Notes under the pieces: model-generated
What the model was told of the DNA's origin: nothing
What the model saw: only the letters and a program-made list of their open reading frames with translations
Databases searched by the model: none
Translations under genes and position numbers: made by a program
Shown here: positions 45,612 through 53,665 of the stretch, one piece after another
Layout: each line of letters opens with the position of its first letter
Position numbering within the stretch: the stretch's first letter is position 1
Assembly: GCA_027618655.1 (NCBI GenBank)
Contig: JAQCEL010000005.1
Coordinates: forward strand, 1 to 57,096
Origin: Pseudomonadota bacterium
Lineage (GTDB): Bacteria; Pseudomonadota; Gammaproteobacteria; Ga0077536
Direction of reading: 5' to 3'
DNA length: 57,096 nucleotides

Positions 45612-45664
45612 ACGAGTTCACGTTGTTGCGAACGTGCATGTTTGAATGGTGTGCGTAAGCCTTG

Positions 45665-45976
45665 ATGAATTTCGCCTATCAACTTTAAGGGCCTGAGCCT
45701 GGCGGCTTCACCCGTAAGCTCGAAGCAGCGCTTAAATTTTACGGCGCGAGCTTCGACCGAATATTGGAAGCGAGCGCGCTGCGCGAAGAATTAACGAGTC
45801 GTTCGGAAACGCACCAACTGCTCGTGCTGTGGACTCCGAAAAATTGGCTGCTGAATGAGTTCTCGATGTTTGATCAAGCAGAGGTGCGCGACTGGTTAAC
45901 TGGAAATCCGCTTAGTCGGATCTTGAATGAGCCCATGGAGCGCGTGGATTTACCGAGTTCCCCATTCGTCTTCTAA
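45665..45976 (+). pseudogene. Truncated glutathione S-transferase-like gene remnant
   Basis: From ATG 45665 the frame reads MNFAYQL, an in-frame TAA (45686-45688), then GPEPGGFTRKLEAALKFYG and THQLLVLWTPKNW. This resembles the N-terminal thioredoxin-fold domain of a GST. The rest of the GST is absent. The frame ends at 45976, two bases before repeat copy 2 begins at 45978. Truncation at the repeat boundary and the early stop indicate a dead gene. Confidence 0.65.
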
Positions 45977-45977
45977 T

Positions 45978-46118
45978 GGCAACCCGCAGGGCTGAGGCCA
46001 CATTGGCGTCCAGCGGCGTTATCGCGCGCTCATGTAGCTCGGCTACACAACGCTTACTCTGCCGTGCCGGACCCCAATCTGGCTTCAGCAGCGACTTGTG
46101 CGAAAGATCAACAGGCCC
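45978..46118. repeat. 141-bp dispersed repeat, copy 2
   Basis: Ungapped match to 39315-39455, starting GGCAACCCGCAGG and ending CAACAGGCCC. The centre holds GTAGC-TCG-GCTAC, a small hairpin. It begins two bases after the GST remnant and ends at the stop codon of the P450 gene, so it may have shaped both gene ends. The 16-bp stem upstream of copy 1 is absent here. Confidence 0.85.
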
Positions 46119-47308
46119 TAGTACGCGACTGGCAAGGTCCTCGCGCCGCGAATCCATAATGACGGCAACCACTCGGTAGTTTGTTCGAGTCGCCGGATCT
46201 TCGGCAATCGCGTGAGTACGGATCGCAATGCGATGGCAGCCATCCGCGTGCCTAGCGCTGCACCAGGGCAATAGTGCGCGCCATGCGCGAACGACAGATG
46301 GCGGTGCGCGTCGCGGTGAATTTCAAATCGATCGGGATCTGGAAATTGCCGCTCGTCGCGGTTTGCTGATGCGATGTAGGACAATACGTAAGCGCCAGCC
46401 GGGATGTGCGCGCCATGCAATTCAATATCTTGAGTTGCTGTTTGGAAAACAAGATTCACGGGCGACCAATAGCGCAAAGTTTCGACAACCAAGTTGGTGG
46501 TTAATTCTAGATCCGACTGCACGGCAGCGTGTGCATCCGGATTTTCAAACAGCGCAAGCATAGCGTTGCTGATCAAATGTGAAGGGGTCTCCGATCCGCC
46601 GAAGTGTGTGAGGATCGCGACACTTAAAACTTCGATTGCTGAGAGCACATTGCCGTCTACTTCAGCCGTGATGAGCAAAGAAATAAAGTCGTCGGCTGGC
46701 GATTTCCGACGCTCCTCAATCGCGCCTTCCAGATACTCGCGGAGTTGCGCGACGCTGGCACGAATGCGACTTACTTCAGCATCAGATAAGCTGGCGCGAT
46801 TCGCGGCGTTCAGGAGATCCATAGTCCAGACTTTGAAATTCTCACGCTGGCTCGGATCAATACCAATGAGTTCAGCCGTCACGCTCACCGGCACATAGGC
46901 GGCAAAATCGGCCACAAAATCAAATTGCTTTCCGCGCGCTTCAATTTCATCAATTAGGCGGTTAATAATGTCTTGAATTTTCGGTTCCAAGGATCGAGTA
47001 ACCGACGGTGTAAACGCTTGACCGGCAAGTTTGCGCAACGGCGTATGTTCCGGCGGATCCATTGCAATGATCGATGGCACTTCAGGCACTGGGTCTAAAT
47101 CACCGAACGCTTGCGCGATAAAGTCCTTCGCCGAATAGAGTTCCGGATGCAAGAACGCATTTTTGCAATCCTCGTAACGTGATAGCGCGTAAGCGTTTAG
47201 TTTCGCAATGTAATAAACGGGCGCCTCATCACGCAGGCGCCGATAGAACGGATAAGGATCCGTTTGCACATCGCGTCTAGTCGGATCGAAATTTAGCTCG
47301 TTGTTCAT
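46118..47308 (-). CDS. Cytochrome P450
   Basis: The 396-residue P450 has the ExxR in ETLRYWSPV, the heme motif FAHGAHYCPGAALG (Cys near residue 345), and an I-helix of THFGGSETPSHL. The first half (DPPEHTPLRKLAGQAFTP) is typical of soluble bacterial P450s. It differs from the other two P450s, so it serves another substrate class. Its stop coincides with the end of repeat copy 2. No redox partner gene is adjacent. Confidence 0.92.
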   Translation of the reverse strand: MNNELNFDPTRRDVQTDPYPFYRRLRDEAPVYYIAKLNAYALSRYEDCKNAFLHPELYSAKDFIAQAFGDLDPVPEVPSIIAMDPPEHTPLRKLAGQAFTPSVTRSLEPKIQDIINRLIDEIEARGKQFDFVADFAAYVPVSVTAELIGIDPSQRENFKVWTMDLLNAANRASLSDAEVSRIRASVAQLREYLEGAIEERRKSPADDFISLLITAEVDGNVLSAIEVLSVAILTHFGGSETPSHLISNAMLALFENPDAHAAVQSDLELTTNLVVETLRYWSPVNLVFQTATQDIELHGAHIPAGAYVLSYIASANRDERQFPDPDRFEIHRDAHRHLSFAHGAHYCPGAALGTRMAAIALRSVLTRLPKIRRLEQTTEWLPSLWIRGARTLPVAY

Positions 47309-47580
47309 AGCCGCCCTTTGAGTGGCTTGGTATTAACACCCAATTACGGTGTTAATCGATTGGGTTTGGCACTGAATTAAAGTAACCGATAGGTTGTTGC
47401 TTGGTTCAACCGCTACTTCTACGCGTATAAACGACGTACCGTGGCGGCTACCGTCGAAGCACGGTTGTTCTGTCGATCACCCACTCGATCACCAAAAATA
47501 TTGTCCAGGCTCGAGCTCTACCTCTTACGGACCGATCCGCACAGATATGAGTATATGTTTAGTGTCTCGCTCCACCAGCT

Positions 47581-48657
47581 TCAGCCAGCGCGCACTTCGA
47601 ACAAAGAAATAAAATCATTGCTGCAATCGAGCTTGCGAAATTTTCCGAAGCCAGCTTCATCGCAGAGATCGCGGGCGACCTTCTCAGACATGCCTAAAGT
47701 GCCGAGACCTTCGCCGTGGTGGGCGAGCGAGGTGGTCATGCAGTAAGTCATACTCATGCCGTATTTAATGATCGCAGCCGGCCCGCGGTTTTCATGGCGC
47801 TCATCCGCTGCCGTAATTTCTTGGAGCACATAAATGCCGCCAGGTTTTAAATGGCGTCGAATATTTGCTAAACCCTCGCGTGGCTTGGCCATGTCGTGAA
47901 TAACGTCAAACGTGAAAATAACATCGAAGTCGCGCGGCAGTTCGCCGCTACCATCCAACACTTCAAATTGCGCGTTGCGACCGACCCCGCGTGCTTTCGA
48001 GTTTGCAATCGCACCTTCGATCTGCGGGGCAAACGCATCGTAGCCCCAGAAATGGGACTTCGGAAACGCGTTCGCCATAATGGTCATCGCGGTTCCTTGA
48101 CCGCAACCAACATCAGCAACGTCGACCCCGCGTTCCAACATGGCCACGACATCTGGCATATCCGGCAGCCAGGTTTGCATAAGGAAATTCTCGTAGCGAA
48201 CGCCGCTAGAACATTGCATGGTCGCGTAGAATTCCGGTGGAAACGATGATTGGTGTACACCGCCACCGTGCTTGAATGCATTCGTGAGTTCGTCGATTGT
48301 GCCCATGCCGTAAGCGAGGAGGTTACGCAAGTTGCCTTGGAATAGTGGGTGCGAATCTTCGGCTAATGGGCGTGCGTGCTCGCTCGGTAAAGTGAATTGA
48401 CCAGAAATTGGCTCGAAGTCGAGGTATTCGGCGGCAGCTAATCCTTCTAACCACTCGCGCGCATAGCGCTCATCGACTTGATTGCGCGCCGCAAAGCCTG
48501 CCGCATCGGCAGGTCCGTTGGCAGCTAAATCTTTGAACAATCCGAGCCGATCCCCGATCACGCATAAATTCATTGCTACCGCACCGGCCATGTCGCCGAG
48601 CACTTTTGTGGTGAACGATTTTGCGCGCTGTTTATCGAATGCTTGCGTGTCTGCCAT
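47581..48657 (-). CDS. SAM-dependent methyltransferase with N-terminal winged helix
   Basis: The 358-residue protein starts with a winged-helix/dimerisation part (GDRLGLFKDLAANGPADAAG, VDERYAREWLEGLAAAEYL). The SAM site follows as VADVGCGQGTAMTIMA, then FDVIFTFDVIHDMAKP and GGIYVLQEITAAD. This layout matches Rv2258c-like small-molecule methyltransferases. GAGGAATTC precedes the ATG. The substrate is unknown. Confidence 0.9.
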   Translation of the reverse strand: MADTQAFDKQRAKSFTTKVLGDMAGAVAMNLCVIGDRLGLFKDLAANGPADAAGFAARNQVDERYAREWLEGLAAAEYLDFEPISGQFTLPSEHARPLAEDSHPLFQGNLRNLLAYGMGTIDELTNAFKHGGGVHQSSFPPEFYATMQCSSGVRYENFLMQTWLPDMPDVVAMLERGVDVADVGCGQGTAMTIMANAFPKSHFWGYDAFAPQIEGAIANSKARGVGRNAQFEVLDGSGELPRDFDVIFTFDVIHDMAKPREGLANIRRHLKPGGIYVLQEITAADERHENRGPAAIIKYGMSMTYCMTTSLAHHGEGLGTLGMSEKVARDLCDEAGFGKFRKLDCSNDFISLFEVRAG

Positions 48658-48832
48658 GTTGAATTCCTCGTGCGCTGCGAACAGCGGTCAATAATAGTTT
48701 GAGAACCGAATATCGATCATCATAGTCGAAGATCGGATTTCATCCGCTGCGCTTCTTGTGCTGCACTGAACCATACTTGCCCGCTAATAAAGCTAGACGC
48801 GAAGAGGGCAGCAACCCCGAGCAACGGCTAAG

Positions 48833-49108
48833 TCAGATACCGGACCAATAGAGAAATATTAGGGTGCCGCAGACAAGCACCGCCCATGCTTCGAAAGCCA
48901 GCCGCAAGCTCAACGGCGCAGTGCGCAATTCCATAAAATCAAGGAAGACGAAGCGGACTTTAATGAATGTGATGATCAAAATCGCGACCGTTGCGTAATG
49001 GAATTTCTCTCCGAATCCGAATCCATGACCAAACTGCCAAGATAAGCCAGTGGCGAGGATGAGTGCAAACCATACCCAGGTGATTCTTGAGACTGACATC
49101 GCGTCCAT
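48833..49108 (-). CDS. Cytochrome c oxidase subunit IV-like (NorF-type) membrane protein
   Basis: From the ATG at 49108 the product is 91 residues with three membrane helices: WVWFALILATGLSWQFG, HYATVAILIITFIKVRFVF and AFEAWAVLVCGTLIFLYW. This size and pattern fits the prokaryotic COX IV/NorF family. The start lies four bases after the stop of the NorE-like gene, so translation is probably coupled. NorF is an accessory protein in nitric oxide reduction in some bacteria, but no NorB/C is here. Confidence 0.8.
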   Translation of the reverse strand: MDAMSVSRITWVWFALILATGLSWQFGHGFGFGEKFHYATVAILIITFIKVRFVFLDFMELRTAPLSLRLAFEAWAVLVCGTLIFLYWSGI

Positions 49109-49112
49109 TGCG

Positions 49113-49697
49113 CTAACGCAGCAAGTAGAACAAAGCGAATAAAACGATCCAAAGAATATCGACCATGTGCCAGAAACTTGCGCCACTTTCCAGCACATTG
49201 ATGTTCTTCTCGTTGAGTTCGGCTGAGCGTGCCGTGTGCCACAGGAAGGTGAGCACACCCATGCCGATCACCACGTGAATTAAGTGGATCCCCGTGAGCA
49301 TAAAATAGTACATGTAGAAGTCGTTCGTTGTGATGGCGATGCCGGCGTTAAATTTTTCTCCGTATTCAAAAACTTTCACGACCACAAATGCCAGCGCGCA
49401 ACAAAACGTCGCTGCAAAATAGCGCGCACTGATCTTGCCTAAGCTCTTTCTGGCCGCATTAATCCCGAGTGCAACAAACCAAGAGCTGGATAACAGTAAG
49501 AGTGTATTAAATGCACCGAAAGTCTGATTCAAGGTCAATTGCGATCCGGCAAATAAGCCGACGTCTTGTGACCGGTAGTAAATAAACACAGCGAAAAGCA
49601 GTGCGAACATCAGCATGTCGCCGAGGATAAAAACCCAAACGCCGGTTTCCCCAGGTAAATGTATTCTCGCCGCTTGCGGCAGTTCGACAGATGACAC
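49113..49697 (-). CDS. Cytochrome c oxidase subunit III-like (NorE-type) membrane protein
   Basis: The 194-residue protein starts with a GTG at 49697 and has about five membrane helices. It begins LPGETGVWVFILGDMLMFAL, the NorE/CoxIII landmark, and has a conserved histidine-rich turn GIHLIHVVIGMG and ESGASFWHMVDILWI. It is the middle gene of the minus-strand trio. No oxidase or NO-reductase catalytic subunit lies in the window. Confidence 0.87.
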   Translation of the reverse strand: MSSVELPQAARIHLPGETGVWVFILGDMLMFALLFAVFIYYRSQDVGLFAGSQLTLNQTFGAFNTLLLLSSSWFVALGINAARKSLGKISARYFAATFCCALAFVVVKVFEYGEKFNAGIAITTNDFYMYYFMLTGIHLIHVVIGMGVLTFLWHTARSAELNEKNINVLESGASFWHMVDILWIVLFALFYLLR

Positions 49698-49710
49698 TTT
49701 AGACGGTCGG

Positions 49711-50412
49711 TTAGCTAGTTAGCGGTTGTTCGCTTTGGGCAATGATCGCGCGACGCAGCATCACAAACATCACCACATACCAAGAAAAGAATACGATAAA
49801 AGGAACCCACCAGACGAACAGCCCGTCCCAAGCAAATGGCCCGGTTTTGAAGAACGTGAGGAGACCGCCAGGTATAAAGGTGACACCGACCCATAAATTG
49901 TAATAGCCGAGCCAGCGCGGAAATATGGGTTCCGCGTTTTTGTCACCAAGGATGGCGAAGCCGACGACGAAATCTTGAACGACGAACGTTGAGAATGTCA
50001 TTAAAAAATAAATCCATCCGATGTCGTTCAATAGCTGAATTAATTCGGGGCTCCGCTCGGGGCGAAAGGCCGCGGCAGTCCAGGCAACTGTTGCAACGAT
50101 AAATGCGACGACGCCGACCGTGCCGCTCGAGATTTGCGCGATCGTTAGCACGTCGAAGCGTCCTTCGATGCGCCGCATTTGTACGGCGATCACGGCCAAA
50201 AACGCACACATGAATCCGCTCGTGGACATCATGATTAGTGCGCCGGTACGGATCGGTAACGTATTTTCTCGGTAGATTGTCGCGATTTCGAGGGCCGATA
50301 AATCAGGTGACAGCGGGGGCATAAATCCTGCGAGTGGCCAAATCCCGATTGTGAAGAATATGGCGAACGGGATAGCACACCAGGCACAAATGAGTTGGCT
50401 TGTCTTGTTCAT
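49711..50412 (-). CDS. Six-helix membrane protein of unknown function
   Basis: This 233-residue protein has about six membrane segments, for example IPFAIFFTIGIWPLAGFMPP and VVAFIVATVAWTAAAF. A conserved aspect is the WLGYYNLWVGVTFIPGG loop. No family with known function is recognised. It is the first gene of the unit with NorE- and NorF-like genes, 13 bases before NorE. It could be an assembly or quinone-related partner of those proteins. Confidence 0.75.
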   Translation of the reverse strand: MNKTSQLICAWCAIPFAIFFTIGIWPLAGFMPPLSPDLSALEIATIYRENTLPIRTGALIMMSTSGFMCAFLAVIAVQMRRIEGRFDVLTIAQISSGTVGVVAFIVATVAWTAAAFRPERSPELIQLLNDIGWIYFLMTFSTFVVQDFVVGFAILGDKNAEPIFPRWLGYYNLWVGVTFIPGGLLTFFKTGPFAWDGLFVWWVPFIVFFSWYVVMFVMLRRAIIAQSEQPLTS

Positions 50413-50532
50413 GCAAATTCCCCCGGATTAATGTGGATTAGACCGACTGTAGCAGCTTAAGTCGCGGCGACTTTAGGTCGTCGCGGACAATAGTTGCAAT
50501 AACTTTGCCAGAGTTTTTGCGGTCGGGATCGC

Positions 50533-51312
50533 TTAGTCGATCATTACAACGGCTCGCGTCCAGCCCCCTGACCCGGCTTTAATCTTGCACGGGAAACACG
50601 CGACGGTAAAGCCATAATCGGGGAGGGCTTCTAAGTGCCGGAGCTTTTCCATGTGGCAGTACGGAACGTCAATACCGGCATAATGTCCTTCCCAAATAAT
50701 CCGTGGGTCTTTAGTCGCTAGCCAACGCTCCAAAGTTTTGGAAAACGGTGCATCCCAACTCCAGCCGTCGATACCGGTAACGCGAATGCCTTGCGAAGTA
50801 AGCCACTTCGTCGCCTCACCGCCGACCCCGCAGCCTGAATGGATGTATTGATCACTGCCATACATCTCGCCAGCGTGGGTATTCACTAGCACGATATCCA
50901 TCGGCCGTAGCTCGTACCCAATGCGCTTGAGCTCGGCTTGCACGTCTGCCGCTGTGGCAACGTAGCCGTCTTCCATGTGGCGGAAATCAAGTTTCACTCC
51001 AGGGCGGAAATACCAGTCCAGCGGCATCTGATCGATGGTTGGCATGGGATTGCCGTGCTTGTCTTTCGAGTTGTAATGATACGGCGCGTCCATGTGCGTG
51101 CCGTTATGCGTTGTTAAGGTGATTTGCTCAATCGCCCAGCCTTCACCACCCGGTAAATCATCCTCCTTTAATCCAGGAAATAATTCACACATTAATCTGG
51201 CGTTTTCTTTACCGGTCATATAGCGAATTGACGGTCGCATGAAGTCCGGGTCGACTTGCGTTTCATTATCGAGAGGTTGCGAGATGTCGATGATACGAGA
51301 AGGTTGTTTCAT
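50533..51312 (-). CDS. Cyclase family protein (kynurenine formamidase-like)
   Basis: The 259-residue protein has the metal motif THNGTHMDAPYHY (H-x-G-T-H-x-D-x-P-x-H) and GSDQYIHSGCGVG. These are the landmarks of the putative cyclase/formamidase fold. It hydrolyses an amide, lactone or similar bond with a divalent metal. It is the last gene of the EthD-CMD-PRISE unit. A 133-base gap separates it from the PRISE gene. Confidence 0.9.
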   Translation of the reverse strand: MKQPSRIIDISQPLDNETQVDPDFMRPSIRYMTGKENARLMCELFPGLKEDDLPGGEGWAIEQITLTTHNGTHMDAPYHYNSKDKHGNPMPTIDQMPLDWYFRPGVKLDFRHMEDGYVATAADVQAELKRIGYELRPMDIVLVNTHAGEMYGSDQYIHSGCGVGGEATKWLTSQGIRVTGIDGWSWDAPFSKTLERWLATKDPRIIWEGHYAGIDVPYCHMEKLRHLEALPDYGFTVACFPCKIKAGSGGWTRAVVMID

Positions 51313-51445
51313 AAGCGGTCCGCTAGCTCCTTGTGATTGGTAAAGACTTTAAGTGGGTCTACGCCGCTGTCACCCAGCGCAGGGCGCGGCGTGGCCGCGG
51401 ACAATTTTCTGGATGCTTTCGCGATCTTGTCTGGCCGACACATTG

Positions 51446-52537
51446 TTATGCCGCAGGCGGTAGGATTTTGCGATTGATGAGATCGCTCAACCAATAGCAA
51501 AAACTATCTTCGGTATTCCACGCCATCGTAAATCCCGCCTGGCGAATTTTCACCGTGCTCACAAAAACTGGATCAGGCGCTGCGTTCGCACCGTAAGCCA
51601 GACACATATCGGCATAGAAATGCGATTCGCCAAGTAAATCGTCGAGCGCAATGCTGCGCAGGCCGTAGCGTTCGACCACGCGTTGCCAGACGTGTGCGTT
51701 AGCTGGGATGTACTCGGCCAGTGAGATGGATTCGTCAGGTCCCGTTTCTACGCCTAAGCTTGCCGACATCGCGGGCCACATATCGCGAAACGAGAATACT
51801 TCACCGTTCGTTAAATTGAAGGTCTCGCTAACAGCATTTGGCGCATCTGCGGCCCAGACAATCGCACCTGCAACGAGTCGCGCGTCGGCGGCTTCCCATA
51901 CCCATGTGGCGCCGCCTGGGAACGAGAACGGTAAGCCTAGTTCCTTGCGGATCGCGGCGTAGATGCCGATCACGGGCGGTAAATTCATGACCACACCGTG
52001 GTTAGGGCCGACGATGAGTTGCGGACGAAAGATCGTGAAAGCGAAACCGTCCTTGGCCGAAGTCTCGCGAAGGTAATCTTCTTGTAGCCAATAAAAATTG
52101 GGGTGTTTAACTCGCGCCTGCGCTTCGCGCGCAGGCACGCGCATCGGCACGCCTGCGGTGATGCCGTAGGCCTTAGTCCCTTGCAATAAGCTCACGTGCC
52201 GCAGTGTTGCTGATTTGCGTAAGGGCTCCAGAAGATTCCGCAACATTTGCCCATTTGTCTCGATCTGGATTGGATCGGACCAGCCAGCGATGAGTCCTGG
52301 TAATTCAAATACTGCGGTATAGACGACATGAGTCACATCGCTTAAGGATTGCGCGGCCTTCTCGCATGCGCCGGGATCCATCAGATCAAGACTGACGTGC
52401 CGAAACCCACGCCCAGCAAGTAATTCTGGATCGCGCCGTGACGCAGTGATCACGGTCCAGCCGGAGTCGGCAAACTCAAGCGCCGCTGCCGTGCCGACCA
52501 GACCACTTGCGCCGACGATTAGAACGGTTTTTGTCAT
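51446..52537 (-). CDS. PRISE-like SDR (progesterone 5-beta-reductase/iridoid synthase type)
   Basis: The 363-residue protein has the Rossmann motif VLIVGASGLVGTAAALEFAD. It also has the PRISE-family segments LLQGTKAYG and FYWLQEDYL, where the Lys and Tyr act in catalysis. FRPQLIVGPNHGVVMN follows. Known PRISE enzymes reduce C=C bonds of enones in steroids and terpenoids, and bacterial members are less studied. AAGGAATA precedes the ATG. The TIR element lies directly upstream, 13 bases from the start. Confidence 0.85.
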   Translation of the reverse strand: MTKTVLIVGASGLVGTAAALEFADSGWTVITASRRDPELLAGRGFRHVSLDLMDPGACEKAAQSLSDVTHVVYTAVFELPGLIAGWSDPIQIETNGQMLRNLLEPLRKSATLRHVSLLQGTKAYGITAGVPMRVPAREAQARVKHPNFYWLQEDYLRETSAKDGFAFTIFRPQLIVGPNHGVVMNLPPVIGIYAAIRKELGLPFSFPGGATWVWEAADARLVAGAIVWAADAPNAVSETFNLTNGEVFSFRDMWPAMSASLGVETGPDESISLAEYIPANAHVWQRVVERYGLRSIALDDLLGESHFYADMCLAYGANAAPDPVFVSTVKIRQAGFTMAWNTEDSFCYWLSDLINRKILPPAA

Positions 52538-52550
52538 ATTTTATTCCTTA

Positions 52551-52706
52551 GGACCCTGGTCGAAATTATCTATACATTCGGCTGCTCCTGGGCGGCCGCT
52601 GCAGCGTTGCGTTTCTTGGCAACAAGCCCGCTATTGCCAGGGAAACGCCTAGCAGCAACCACTCAGAAACACCCTCGTGTTGACTAGATAATTTCGACCA
52701 GGGTCC
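52551..52706. mobile_element. MITE-like element with perfect 22-bp terminal inverted repeats
   Basis: The element starts GGACCCTGGTCGAAATTATC and ends with the exact reverse complement (52685-52706). The 156-bp body holds further paired segments (GCGTTTC / GGAAACGC, TTGGCAA / TTGCCA). It has no transposase. It lies between the CMD gene and the PRISE gene on their transcript. A partial relative is at 43900-44030. Flanking direct repeats (target duplications) were not evident. Confidence 0.75.
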
Positions 52707-52737
52707 CCAAAGATGTTCGACATGTTTATTACGCATT

Positions 52738-53097
52738 TTACGACTCTGCTTCAGGCCACACCTCGTTCAAAGAGCGGAACGCCCCGACTGCGTTTGGCCA
52801 TCCTGCGTAGTGTGCCGCGTGTGTGATCATAGCGGCAAGCTTTTCGCGTGGGAGCCCGAGCCTGCGCGCAGCCGCAAAATGAAATCGCTGTTCGGGTTCG
52901 CGCGCTAGCGCTGTCAGAATGGTGCAGGTCACCAACTCGCGTTCTTGTAGCGCGAGCGCATCGTCTTGCCAGACGTCACCAAACAAATGTTCGAGCGTAT
53001 AGTCCAGAAACTTTGGTTCGAAACTATTAATGGCATCGCGATCGCCACACAGCTGTTCCAGAAGGTCGAGGCCTTTTTCGCGCTTTGCGTTGCTCAT
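52738..53097 (-). CDS. Carboxymuconolactone decarboxylase (CMD) family protein
   Basis: The 119-residue protein is a single CMD/AhpD-type helical domain with LVTCTILTALAREPEQRFHF, AAARRLGLPREKLAAMITHA and HYAGWPNAVGAFRSL. It lacks the paired cysteines of AhpD, so it is more like the true decarboxylase/lactonase branch. GAGGAAAAAG precedes the ATG. It is between EthD (33 bases upstream) and the TIR element. Confidence 0.88.
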   Translation of the reverse strand: MSNAKREKGLDLLEQLCGDRDAINSFEPKFLDYTLEHLFGDVWQDDALALQERELVTCTILTALAREPEQRFHFAAARRLGLPREKLAAMITHAAHYAGWPNAVGAFRSLNEVWPEAES

Positions 53098-53130
53098 GCT
53101 TTTTCCTCTACAGAGTTCTAGACACGGTTT

Positions 53131-53439
53131 TCATACAATGACGTGTTCTTCAGTGAGTAAAATCGACAGGCCGGAGGGCGCTGCCCCGCTGGTGGCACTT
53201 GCGCGCGCTCGTTGTCCTTCGGGTGTGGAGAACACAGCATCCATTGCTTCGCGCGTGTCAAACCACACTTCGGCGACGCCATCGTAGTCTTGATCCGGCG
53301 TTGTAGACATATTGATGCGGTACTCAACGAGGCCTGGCCATTGCTTCACTTTTTGCGAATGCTCCTCGAGCCACCATGTTTTGAAAGTCTCAAAATCTGT
53401 ACCTGCAGGACGCTTTAAAATTCCAATCACTTTAAACAT
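53131..53439 (-). CDS. EthD family protein
   Basis: The 102-residue protein is a dimeric ferredoxin-like barrel: MFKVIGILKRPAGTDFETFK, TWWLEEHSQKVKQWPGLVEY and YDGVAEVWFDTREAMDAVFS. EthD proteins are found next to P450s in ether breakdown but their chemistry is unproven. The divergent P450 starts 226 bases away. TGGAGAACT precedes the ATG. Confidence 0.9.
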   Translation of the reverse strand: MFKVIGILKRPAGTDFETFKTWWLEEHSQKVKQWPGLVEYRINMSTTPDQDYDGVAEVWFDTREAMDAVFSTPEGQRARASATSGAAPSGLSILLTEEHVIV

Positions 53440-53665
53440 AGGAGTTCTCCAGTTAGGTTGGTGCAGTATATAGATAGTCTCATCGTGGCCTCAAAGTACG
53501 TATCAGGGTCAGCGCGCGCGAAACGCCGTCGAATTGAGCATCGAAATTTATCGAGGGGATGCGAAATCCGGACTTTGCGATCGCTCGACTGCGATAAGTC
53601 GTGCTGAGTAGGCCGCAAATGGCATAATCCACTCGAAATTCAACTATTTTTGGCCGAGAAAGCCT

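Noticed and set aside
47309..47580. Gap between P450 and methyltransferase genes
   Set aside because: No frame with gene-like features, hairpin or promoter could be supported.
51309..51500. Short minus-strand frame between PRISE and cyclase, overlapping the cyclase start by four bases
   Set aside because: The ATGA overlap is suggestive, but only about 44 codons have a plausible start, and no family or conserved pattern is visible.
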